From Prinsepia uniflora (lineage: Eukaryota; Streptophyta; Magnoliopsida; Rosales; Rosaceae): a stretch of DNA of 64,000 nucleotides. The translations under genes were made by a program, and so were the position numbers. How positions within the stretch are numbered: the first letter of the stretch is position 1; every line of letters starts with the position of its first letter. The stretch spans positions 53,907,840 to 53,971,839 of the forward strand of contig CM064862.1 of the NCBI GenBank assembly GCA_032719365.1. The letters run 5' to 3'. Below are positions 24,233 to 36,131 of the stretch, in pieces. The notes below the pieces were generated by a model that was not told where the DNA came from, made no database searches, and worked only from the letters and a program-made list of their open reading frames with translations.

Positions 24233-27200
24233 ATCTTCCCCCCTCAAAAAATTTCGTCCTCGAAATTCAACTGACCCAAATCCACATCCAAACTGTGGAA
24301 ATCCAATCCTACCTTAAACTCAAGGTGCTCTTGTGTACACATACACATCCAATAAACTAGTCACATTACTCGTCTGTAACCAAACATCACTGGACGTTAA
24401 CCACAATCCAACGGCCAATGCTGAAACTCAGCTCAGTCCTATGTGACTGTATCCAACAAACTCATGACCAACCGTCATCGGAAGCTTCCAAAGCTCCAAA
24501 ACTCAACCCTCACAAACCAAGTCTCAGGAATCCCATTACCAGCTTCCAGTCTCAGAAACCCAGTCTCGACTCTCAAATCTCGGGCAAGACATCAACACAC
24601 GTCTAACACACCGATCAACTGATACCAAGCTGACAGGTCAACTTACCGTCCTGTTTAGTTGATAAATCAGGTCAACTGTTTTGCTAACCTAAGCTAACAT
24701 ACCAAGCTAACACCTTTCAGCTTTCAGCTTGACGATTATTCTCGGCTGACAACCCAAGCTGACATCCTGATCTTACTAAGAGATCTCAAATCGCAAATCA
24801 TCCGCCTCACTAGACAATTTATGGTTGGAGACCATCGTGTTAAGCTGGTACTCACGACTCCACTACCACTACACGAGTCACCAACAAAAACCTTGATTCA
24901 CTCTAGAGTCCCAAATGGTCGTTTGATACCAACTGACATCTCACTCATCATGTGGTTACACTAACCCCACCTCACTCAATGTGAGTGTATCTGGACCCCA
25001 TAGAATACTAGCCCTAGCAGAGATTGCACAACTCAAACCCTAGGGTTCCTCTGGCCAACCACGGCTCTGAGCTCCAGCTCATACAATCATTGAACCCTCA
25101 CAAAATCACATTACCCAAGTGCACAGTATTCGATGTCCAGTCCACGTTCTCAACCAACCAACAATATCGGAACCAATCCGATTACCAACATGTCCACAAC
25201 TACATTGTCCAACATGAATAGGGCACACGTGCACACAACACACAAAGGCACCACCAAAGTCTACTCAAGAACTGTACCCACGCACAACTTAGTACAAACA
25301 AACAATCACAAGCCAATCCACGTACCACAACAACCTCAGGTCTAGTCCATCCACAACATGGTTACTAAGCCAATCATGTTTCAACTCTTGAGCCTATTTG
25401 TCCGATCCTGCTCTGGACAGATCGTACACTCAACTCAGCACCCTTTCTGAGTTTTCTGGTCACCTGACTAACTCCATAGATAGCTCAACCAGTTTACTAA
25501 CCAATCTCATCCCTTTGTTCATTTCAAAGGTCAACCAACATATGCCACCAAGACATACCGGTTTCGATTGGTAGATTAAACTCTCTTGTACATGCCTCAC
25601 TGCGGCAAGCTCCAAACACAGGTGAAAATAACTCCTCACTCCAAATTGACTCCCCTCCAAGTCAATCATGTCAAAAGGCTGCAACCACAGGGATAAACGT
25701 CCACCCGATAGTCAATACACTTATCATGTCTGAGTGAGTCCAAAGTCTATCGTCCTGACTAGCACCGCCAATCCCAAACTCTCTCAATCCACAACCAACT
25801 CGATCATCCAACACGTGATTCTTGATCCTCTCAGTCGTTGTGACCCAAGCTCGTAAGCTATAGAACTTGTCACTACTTACTCTATGGATTGTGGATTTCC
25901 ATCACTTAGCCCATGATTATATCCCACTTCAGGATAATCAAAGATGATGACATCAAAATTCATCCTTCGTGAAGGTAAATACCAATCCAACTACACTCAC
26001 CAACGTCAGGTAACAACAAACAACATCTGCTCCTCAACTCATTCAAATTTGATCCACTACTTGTCCTAACATCCATGCACCAAAAGAAATTGCAACCATG
26101 CCGCTAGCATAGAAGCCGCTAGCATAGAAGCAGAAAATGAGAAGTCTTCTTCACTAACCAATAATATATGTTGATAACTACTATCATGATTCTTCACGAT
26201 CACATCACTACTAGAATCTGCTCAACCCTTATAAGCTTATAACTCTACGAGTGATTAGAAGTTCACTAGGAACTTTCAGGACAAGGAAGTATATTTAGTA
26301 GCAGTCTTATCAGAACCAACTCCCAAAGTTTCATCGAAGAGAATATTGGGTTTCCTAACAGTGACACTCTAAGTCAAATGATTCTCAGTTTTACTGAGTC
26401 CACCACCGGATACCCCAACTCAAGGACATCACAACGCGTGTCCCATCTTTCAAACAACTATCCTATAGTATCTTCTTGGCAATAAGTTGCAAAATGGGTT
26501 ACGTGCCCCGAATTAACTCTGATCAACAGCAACTACACCACTCCTGTCGTACCCTCTCGACCTGGTCTCACCCAAGGACTAACGTAGCACTCAATGACTG
26601 CCAACTATAACTGTTTCCTCGACGACTCGACTGAGGAGTAACGGGTAGTCCACTAATCCAACTCAAGGTCAAACCTCTACTGTCGCTTATTATACCATTT
26701 ATGCACATCCAATAGGTAGTAATGGAGCCAATTGATTCTCATGTCCCAACTTCTATGGGATCAACTCTTGCACCTGACCCTCGTGTACACTTACCAAGGC
26801 AAGATAAAACACCCGTTTCTAATTCAAGAATAGGGGTACTCCTTCGTAATCCACTTCAACAAGGAGGATACTGTGATCACAATCACATCCTCTTGGCGTC
26901 CCTCAGAACCATAAATTATTGTAATCCTCTTCCGCGATCAGATGGTTACTGCTGAAATTTCGTCAACTCACCTCAGGCATCCCAATCACACCAGTGGGAA
27001 TGATGTGGCATCTCGATACAATTCGCATCGCCCAAAGCCCATCGTCTAGTAAACATCAAACATGAGAACATCATGACCAAGTTACAAACCTCTACTCATA
27101 CCGAGCTAACAACCAATCCATTGCTCATGTCGGAGAAACCTTACCTCCCTCGTAACTCAACAACATTGGGCAAAAACTACGTAAGAAATGTTCCTCGAAT

Positions 27201-27752
27201 GTCGCCCAACGCTCAACAGTCTCAACCACAACCACCCTCGATAGCGATGTCTGCCACAACCTCGCACAGACCAACCCAAAAAATACTCCGCTATCGAGAC
27301 TCCGTAGTCAGACGGGCAACTCACCGCCTGCACTAACTGCTTTGTACTAAACAGACCCTATCTGATCCATAAGTACCACTCTCCTTGTAACTTGTCCAAC
27401 CAGTCTCAACTAGGATTATCCACGACCTCAGCTGCTCCCTGTAGCGTAACCAACCTGAACATCCAACGATCTCGACTCTAAAAATTCATCATATCAGAAC
27501 AATTGATGAACTAGGTCCCATCCATTCGTACTCTACGGCTGAGGGTACATAAGAAAATCGGCACTACTCGGGTCTAACACTGCTCAACCACAGTATACCG
27601 TGCCAAACGTAACCTAACCAAGGTTAGTTTCTACTAATTTCTCCTACTCTTACCCTGACTATCAAGTTGATTACGGGCTGTTTTCCTCATAGAGACATCA
27701 CATCATGTGCCGGATGACACTCGAAGAGCAAACTAGTGCTTTGATACCATAC
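24233..27752 (-). mobile_element. LARD B internal domain, non-coding (3.5 kb)
   Basis: A 3,520-bp interior with no Gag or Pol coding sequence in any frame. On the minus strand its 3' end reads AATTTCGAGGACGAAATT and then a purine tract GAGGGGGGAAGA beside the LTR, the sequence with which many plant chromovirus (Tekay/Del-like) elements end. Small ORFs (e.g. 25024, 26722, 27073) show no recognisable domain and no match in LARD C. LTR and internal size and missing coding capacity fit a large retrotransposon derivative dependent on an autonomous partner. Confidence 0.85.
27738..27749 (-). promoter_or_regulatory. Primer-binding site of LARD B
   Basis: Minus strand TGGTATCAAAGC, one mismatch from the iMet-type PBS, 3 nt from the LTR end. 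Confidence 0.85.
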
Positions 27753-29909
27753 TAACACAACCCATCCCAATCCTCCCTAGATTAACGTGGAATATGCCAT
27801 GCTCCTGTCTGACACCTTATACTAGACCAGGGATACACCTAACCTTCTTGGGGCTTCTAGAGTGCGCTAGGATCTATGGCGGCATGTGATGTCTCAATTT
27901 CTGCTACAGCCTGTATCCACGATTAACCTGAAGGGTATTAAAAACAGTAAAAGCTGTGAGTGCACGAAAATAACAGTTTATAAAACCATTTCACTCAAAG
28001 ACATTTATTTCCTTCATTAAAAGCATGCATGCATTAGAAAACCAGCTATAAAAACTACGTTCTTTAAATCAAATCATATACCCTTTCAAATTAAACTCAG
28101 TGAAATATAGTGGGGTCTCAGCCCAAAGCCAAAACACATGGGGTCTCTGCCCAAATCAGTAAAATACAGAATAACCAATCATTGGCATCCCAGATGCCTG
28201 ACATCCCTAATGTCTAATCAATAATGTCACGGTCTAAGGCTACGCGTGCCACTCAGGGTCTCAAGTCCGAGTCCTTCCCTGGGATCCACCATTGTCTGGG
28301 GGGACATCATAATGATGTGCCTTCCCAGGACCCTATCCCGGGGTGATATCAATATCTAGCAATCATTATCATGTGCCACTCCTTGAGGCGCCCCCTCTTA
28401 GGAAATACTCCATGTCTACTCTAGGATACTACGAGATGTCTAGATGAGACAATCAACATATAAGGATGGTATATAAAACCGTAATCAATCCAGTGAAAAT
28501 CATTGTAAAATCATTTATACCTCAAATCCAGTCTAAATTATTTCAATAGGGTCTTAGCCCGAGTTATAGTTTTCACAAACCGTTTCCACAAATCAGGATT
28601 CCCTGAATCCGATCCAATCCAAATCTCAATAAGGACTAAAGCCCAAATCCAAATCTCATAGGCACTCAGTCCAAAATCATCTCAATAGGGTCTCAATCCC
28701 AGAATCTCATTTCATAAACCACAACTGGGACTCATGCTCGATATTATAAACCAATTGGGCCTCAAGCCCGTATCTCATAAATCAACGGAGCCTCAAGCCT
28801 GGGATAATATTTCCAAATCCGAAATCATTTCCTCATTTAAATCATTTGAAAACACAAGCACGTATAAAACCCTAGCATAAGCCCAAGATACAACATAAAG
28901 CATAAATCTCGAACTACGTGCAATGCCACATTTGTATGAAATGCCAAAACATCACAATCATATATATGTAAACCATATGAACTCAAGGCATCTCAAATCA
29001 TGTACATAAAAAATATAAAATAGTTATTCATGCATCATATTTAGAAATCAAATGTCCACTCATAGACCGTCCAAGCTGCGCACTTGCAAGCTGCTCCGTA
29101 AGCCACTCTGGGCTATACTAAACTCTCCGGGTCATCTGAAGCTGTCCAAAACACTCTTAAACGACACTACCAACCTAGACAAGTCCTAATAAAAAACACC
29201 CTCAAAACTCCCAAAAAAGTCAACATGTCCCGAACACGCATCCCTAGGCTAAAAATCTCATTTTGACCAACCTAACGATCTCTTATCGACCTGAAACCAC
29301 CACCATTGGATTCAGATCGCCGAAACCTTTCGAATGGGACTGGTCACACGCGCCAGTCAAAGTTCCCAATCAACAATGGTCAACGCTTACATCATGCAGA
29401 CGTCAACTTGACAAGTTTGACACGTGTCTGGTCTGGCATATGCCACGTATCAACCCCTGATTGGTTCACATGTCCACTAACGCCCTTAACATTCTGCCAC
29501 GTGGCACCACCTGACTGGTCCACGTGATAGACATGTCAGTACTTATTGTACCTGACAACTGCCACGTGGTAGCACCCCATTGGCCACGTGGCCTGACACC
29601 TCTAACAGATGATGACATCACTTGTTGACGTCATCATTATTTACCTTTCTACGGGTCGACCCGATTTACTATAATGAGTCGACCTGACTCGGCCATATCT
29701 CAGCCTTCCAGCCACCAAATCGTGCCATTTTTCTACCACTAGAGTTGTCTTAATCCCTAGAAGAGTTCTATGACCTCAAAAACAAGAGAAAAGGTCTAGA
29801 TTTTTACCTCTCAATCTTGAACAGTGACGGCCACCTGGAACTGTGCTTTCCCGTCGATTCTGGTAGCCTCACTTTCCATTCTTGGTTCCTTAGCCTCGCA
29901 AGGACCCAA
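27753..29909 (-). mobile_element. 5' LTR of LARD B, left part
   Basis: Begins TAACACAACCC (a mutated TGACACGACCC) and matches 20301-23590 without the 21456 insertion. It is interrupted at 29910 by the composite element and resumes at 42532, where both copies read AACAAGTTTTGATCATTAG. Confidence 0.88.
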
Positions 29910-30160
29910 TGTAACGAACCGTCCTAAATTTCGGGACTAGATTAGTGATTAATCATGGATTAGCGAGACTAATTGGTGATTAGTCGAAGAATCGCGGATG
30001 GACGGTGTAAAATGACCGTTTTACCCTTGGAAGTGGGCGAAATGGATGGTCCAACGAACTTTGACCGACGGCCGTGACGTAGATCAGGACATTACAAGTC
30101 TGTAGACAGGCGACACGTTCAATTTTGACGTCCGACGGGAAAGTTACGAGACATTAGTTC
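29910..30160 (+). mobile_element. 5' end of a forward LARD-type LTR (start of the composite element)
   Basis: Starts TGTAACGAACCG directly after TSD CCCAA (29905-29909). The same TSD follows the TRIM LTR end at 42526. The first ~250 bp match the beginning of the other forward LTRs (e.g. 58085). At about 30160 the sequence switches abruptly to a truncated reverse LTR of LARD C. The forward LTR appears to resume at 41301. Confidence 0.75.
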
Positions 30161-31824
30161 ATCAACCCATCAATGACACCACATGCACATGAAACTACAG
30201 TAAAACCATAACCTGGATATACGTGTAAATACGGGAATACGTGCAACCATGTAAATCACTAATGCAACAATCATCACTATAGAAATCAAATATATAAAAC
30301 ATATAAAACAGTTATGCATGCATCACAGTTTGAAAAACGTTGCCCACTCACAGACCGTCCTACGATGCTGCCTCGATACGCGTGCCATAAGCCTTCCCAG
30401 GCCATACCACTATCACCGGGACTTCCAAACTTGTCCAAATCATACTAGAGGGTTACTAACTACCTCATTAACCTCTCATTGAAACCCTATAATTTTCTCA
30501 ATTTTTAATTATTTTTTAACTCGATCCTACACCTTCGGACACCCGAACTATATCAAAACAATGTCCGATCGACATGAAACCAGTCCCAAAATGTTCGTTA
30601 TATTGAGTACATAAAAGCACGTGTTGACCGTACCTCGAAACGAGGGCCCACGTGCCCTCACGCGCTGCCCAAACGCCTCGCGCTTGAAAGCCACGTGCTG
30701 CACTATTTATCATCCCTATCCTTGCGACAGGCCGGCGGTCCCGGTTCAACACCATAACTCGTCCAATTTTAGTTCGTTTTCACCCATTTTCAATCCTATA
30801 GCTTCGTCTAATCGTGTCCTATCGATTTAAGATTTCAAAAACCTAAAAACTATCCAAAATCATACCTTTTCGAATGATGATTGAACCGGCCAACATTCCT
30901 CCGCCGTGTTCTCACAATCCCGGCCACCGTTGGCCTCCGTTCCAAGTCCTATAGACTCCTTGAAACCTCAGAAACATCATCCAATGAACCAAATCAATCA
31001 ACAACCCTCAAATCATGATCTTCCATTTATGAACCTAAATAAAACATTTTCGGGAAATCGAACTTATCGTTGTCGTCGTGCACGGCCGTGACCACCACCA
31101 CGATCGTCTCGACCTTAGAAACCTCCTCCTTTCAACACGACGACTGCCCCTAAAAACCATCCTACCGGTTTGAACCCAGAAACAGAGTTCGGGTTTCAGT
31201 TCCTAGCCACCACCGCCGTCCACAACGGTCGCCATCGTTGACCTCATTTGATTCGTCTTGGTCTCCATTCTCATTTATGTTCAAGGCCCAGTATCAAATG
31301 ATGCATATTGAAGGTTGTTCATGTGGTGTGTTATGTGTTCAATTAGAGAGGAATGAAGATGGTGATACGCGGGAGGGAGAGATGAATGAATAAAATAAAA
31401 TAATACACTCCCCCCAATCACAACACAAATCCATAAATTAGGGGCAAGGACCAATGGGATGAGTGACACTTGTCACTCATCCAAGGGCCCCACATAAATA
31501 TCTGCCAAACACAATTAATTAATTATTAGTGTGAATCCCGATATGTAAGTTCCCAATTTCGATCCCGTGACCATAACTTCCCTGTTTGACGTCTGATTTC
31601 GAAGTGCCGCCTGTCTACGTACTCGTAACGTTCCGATCTACATAACGGTCCTCGGTCCTCGTACTTTTGACACTTCGAGTCAAAAGTCAACATTTGTCCA
31701 ATTCCAAGGGCAAAATGGTTATTTTACACCGTCCGTCTGATTTCACTCAACTAATCCCCGATTAGTCATCCTAAATCCATAATTAATTAGTACTTAATCC
31801 TGATATTCAGGACAAGTCATTACA
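30161..31824 (-). mobile_element. 3' LTR of LARD C, truncated
   Basis: Minus orientation, matching 39598-41300 of the partner LTR. Its terminal ~0.9 kb is missing at the junction near 30160, so it has no TGACA end and no TSD. It ends GACAAGTCATTACA. Confidence 0.82.
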
Positions 31825-34800
31825 ACCTTTCCCCCTTAAATAATTTCGTCCTCGAAATTCTAACTATCTCGATTCCCCATCCACCTCGTGGAATGCAAAT
31901 TCGACCCCACATCAAGTGTACACTTGTACACCCACTAACCAGCACAATACTTGTCTGCACCCCGACGTTCCACTAATACTCACGCTGCATCATCCACACT
32001 CGACCGCTTCGAGTGACATTGATCACACGTTCCGAGTTGATACCATCCGAAAATTCTACCATTAGGCTGACACACTCAACTTGACGGTTCTTCTTAATCA
32101 CCAATCCACTCTGACATCTGTTCCCACACCGAGAGTTATCAAATCTCACAATTTCTTTGCATTTCCTGAATTTTACTATGCCAACATCATACGTCCCATA
32201 ACGTTGCACTCAGCTGGCACTCACGGCTCCATGGTTACAATTTGTGTCGCCGACACACCCTGACTCACTCTAGAGTCATACCAAGGTATCTCATACCAAA
32301 ACTTCCTCAAAAATCCATGATGCCATTAGTGATAGTCACAGAGCAGTCACTCCACGCAAAGCAACCCGTGGTTACACTAACCAACAACTCACTCAACCCG
32401 AGTATCGTATGCGAACCTCTCACACGACCTGTGAGTAACTGAACCCCATTGAATACTTGCCCAGCAGTGATACACATTACCACTCTAGGGTTCCACTAGC
32501 CATCCACGGCTCTGAGCACCTGCTCATACAATCACTGAACCCGTCAAAATCACTCTGCCCAGCGCATAGTATTCAAGGTCCAGTTCACGTCCTCAACTAA
32601 TCCAATGATATCGGAACTAAGCCGACTACCAACACGCTCAACCACACCCCACTGGTACATTCTATGTATAGTCACCAGGCACCACTCGGTTTGACCAGTA
32701 TCGATCCTCGCACAACGTACCCTATACGTACATCCATCCACCAAATCGCCTACTACAAAGCTCGTAACTAATCACGCTTCAATTTTGGAGTCCATCTGTC
32801 CAGTCCAGTACTAGACAGATCAAATACTCCAATTCATCATCCATTCTGAGTCCCATGGTCACCCGACCAGCATCACCACGTCTACTCTTAATCACGTAAT
32901 CCAATACCTACTAATTGAAACACGTCTACCAAGGCATACCCGTTCATGCCAAATGGGCATCTAATCCCACCCACGTCTACTGAGACACACCAACCCCAAA
33001 CCTATCAGTCACCTGCTCATTCGATTAACACATCACATTCGATTGAATTCATAGGGAAGCCAATCCTATCATTCACATATCCAAAACTAACCAATTCGAC
33101 CCCGTCGGATACCCACTCGTTCCTTTACTATATCATACGGGATTAACCTCGAAAGGAAGTCAGTCCCATCATCTTCATAGCCAAATATCCAAGATAAATC
33201 GTATACACCTCGATTCACTCAACTACCGTCTCATACCGGATTGACTTCGAAAGAAAGTCGACACAACATTCTCAAATCCAACCTCTATCCTGTCATCTCA
33301 CAACTATTCCAAAAAGTTCTTCAACTGTCTCACAAAACGATTCTCCTCTGCTCCTAGCTTAGCATAATCAGCAAGGCGAAGTCTGCCAGCACAGGCACGA
33401 CATCACGATCCACGCCATCGTGATCCACCACAACAGCACCCGATCAATAACATCACGATCCAGACCCACCTAGGATCCACATATGTTCTCACTCAACTAA
33501 CTACCAGATTTCAGGTCATAGGGTCTTACACCCTCCTTAAACCCGCATCCTACCGATTTGTTTCTCAACCATTTTCACATCTAAATTGATCAGTCAATGA
33601 CGGAACACGTCTAGATTGTGGGTTCTGTCCAATTACTTTATATCAATCCCTGCCATCCCACCTAGGGAAAATCAAAGATATCCAAGACGATGATATCAAA
33701 ATTCATCCTACATGAATGCAACCAAAACTCACTGCACTCACCACGCCATGTAACCAAACATCGTCTGCCACCAAGCAGAAAAGGAGAAATCACGTTCACC
33801 TAATTTCGAATTGTCCAACTCCTCCTGATGACCAAAAATAAATCACGGGTCCACCAACCAATACACGCTCAACGTACTGGTGACAACAACCATCATCTGC
33901 CATGGGTAGAAAATAAGAAGTCACCTCATTGACTTCAGAATACCCATCTCCAATGTTAAAATGAGCACTCCTATCGTCGCCTCAATCACAACTTCTCTTG
34001 ATTTCGAAGTTCCAACCATGTTGGAAAATGGATATGCTTCTAACTAAATGTCAAGTCCAACCACTAGACTTCCCAAATCCTCAACTCACTTGGACAACCA
34101 CGTGTCCCCAACCAATCTATTACCCAGACCTCCTGTCCGTTAATAACCGCTTATGCACATCCAAAAGGATGTAATTTGTTACTATCTCGTTCTCACATCT
34201 CAACCTTTACAGGCTCAACTCTCGGGTCTCCACGCTATTCACAACCCCACAATCTCACATCAACAATGCCATTGATTCTCTTCGAATTCTTACAATTTCA
34301 ATAAATTTTTTGCACTTCCTCATGATACTAGAAACACTCAGCCACTCAAGTTTCAGAGTTAACGACAACTCCCGGAATCCACGAATTTCCATGGTGTCCC
34401 CTACGTCATCCAAAACTCCTCGTGTCTCAATCATACCTTTTCATCCATTCACCACTTAGTCATCTCATACCTGTTGGGACTTAACCCAACACATCTCAAC
34501 CCTTGCTAGATCTCGTCCAATCCAACTTATATACTGCCGAAACTCATATACCAAACGTATACCCATCCCAATGGAGTCACATCCCAACTCATGGCTCATA
34601 GTCATCACAATCACTGACACGCAGTGTACGAATCAGGCAACCCTGAGTCGTTACTCATACTGAGCAACAACCTCGTACCTCCATTCAGGTTAAAGAAACT
34701 TTGTCTCCCTCGTACCCCAAAACTATAGGTACCACCACACTAACAATCCACAACAAGATACTAAATGTTCCCTGAATGTCCCCCAATTTTTCGACAACTA

Positions 34801-35601
34801 CAACTACATCAATCGCTCTCGATAGCCAGCCATCTCCACATGACCGTCGACCAACAGTCATCATTATCGAGATCTGCATCCACACATCACATTATTATTC
34901 GGTCCAACTCGGGATTCCATAAATCATCTCCTAACTGTACCCGTGGATTCATAGTTCCGACTACACTCACTAGAGTTATCCACATGGTCATTCACGACCT
35001 CAGCCGCTCTTTGTAGTGCACGTTCTAATCCATTAGTCACAATCTGGGGTTCGACCTCACAGACCACCTCGACTTCGGAAAGTCTTCCAATCCACAATAA
35101 CTACTAACTCACAATTCCAATTCATCAATCAAAACTAAGGTTCACCTTTCCAGTCCATCCATCATAATTTAGGGTTCCACAATCATACCCTAGGGTTCCT
35201 CTGAACCCAACTGCCCTTTGCAGTATAATCCACAATCTGACCAACCCCGCGGTCCTGACATAGTATGGACGTCAATCCAATCCTACCATAAGCTTAACTA
35301 GGGTTCCCCGAACCGAGTTACTCCTCACAACACAACAATCTACATCACATGACCGAGCCTATGGTCTCATATTACCAGTTCGTCAAATACAACCCCACTT
35401 GGGTCAAATCACATTGACGCATGGCGTATCGGGCCAATCACACTCTAACCACAACTTACTCCCACTAACTATCAAACCAGCATCCTAACTATCAGGTTTA
35501 TAACGAACTGTAGCCCATAGAGACATCACATCCTCGACCTGCGCGTACCAAAAGAACTACACGGTTTTCTCGAATAGCGACAACTTGGCTCTGATACCAC
35601 T
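31825..35601 (-). mobile_element. LARD C internal domain, non-coding (3.8 kb)
   Basis: Bounded by a purine tract (minus AAGGGGGAAAGG, preceded by AATTTCGAGGACGAAATT) and a PBS. Parts match LARD A (about 34975-35600 with 1-611) and more distantly LARD B (e.g. CATAGTATTCAAGGTCCAGTTCACG near 32565 and 25125), the expected pattern for one family. No Gag/Pol coding is visible. Confidence 0.83.
35588..35599 (-). promoter_or_regulatory. Primer-binding site of LARD C (perfect iMet type)
   Basis: Minus strand TGGTATCAGAGC followed by CAAG, 2 nt from the LTR. Confidence 0.92.
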
Positions 35602-36131
35602 TGACATGACCCATCTCAATCCCCCCGGGATTAATGCGGGATATGCCATGCTCCCGTCTGACACGAAGTATCAGACAAGGGATAATTCATACATTATCCC
35701 ATACAGGGCTCCCAGAGCGCGCTAGGATTGATGTAGGAGTCAATGTCTCGGTCCCTGCTACAGCCCGCATCCGTGATCAACCTGAAGGGCATTAAAACCA
35801 TTTATCAACTGTGAGTGGACAAATTCAATAAGTTCATAAAACACATTTCATAAAGACATTTATGCCCTTCACTAAAAAGTATACATGCATTCGAAAATCA
35901 GAAATCAAAATATTTACGTAAATAAACCATTAGGGCCTTAGCCCAAAAATCGTAAATCCAGAACCAAGTGGGCCACTGCCCAAATCCATAAACACCGAAA
36001 TACCATTTCATAAATCCAATAATCCATATTTACCACAAAACCATCCTTAGCATCCCAGATGCCTAGCGTCCCAGACGCTTAACGTCCCAGACGTCTTATC
36101 TCATGGTAAAAGCAACGCGTACTGCACGGGG
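35602..36131 (-). mobile_element. 5' LTR of LARD C, left part
   Basis: Starts TGACATGACCC and resumes at 39226 after the solo LTR. Net length is about 2.6 kb. LARD A has the empty site CCCGGGGTCTCACCGAG near 1135. Confidence 0.88.

Noticed and set aside
24233..27752. Hidden gag-pol in the LARD B interior
   Set aside because: I looked on both strands for YVDD/FADD, PKIDQL, HHCC and DDE-type motifs and saw none.
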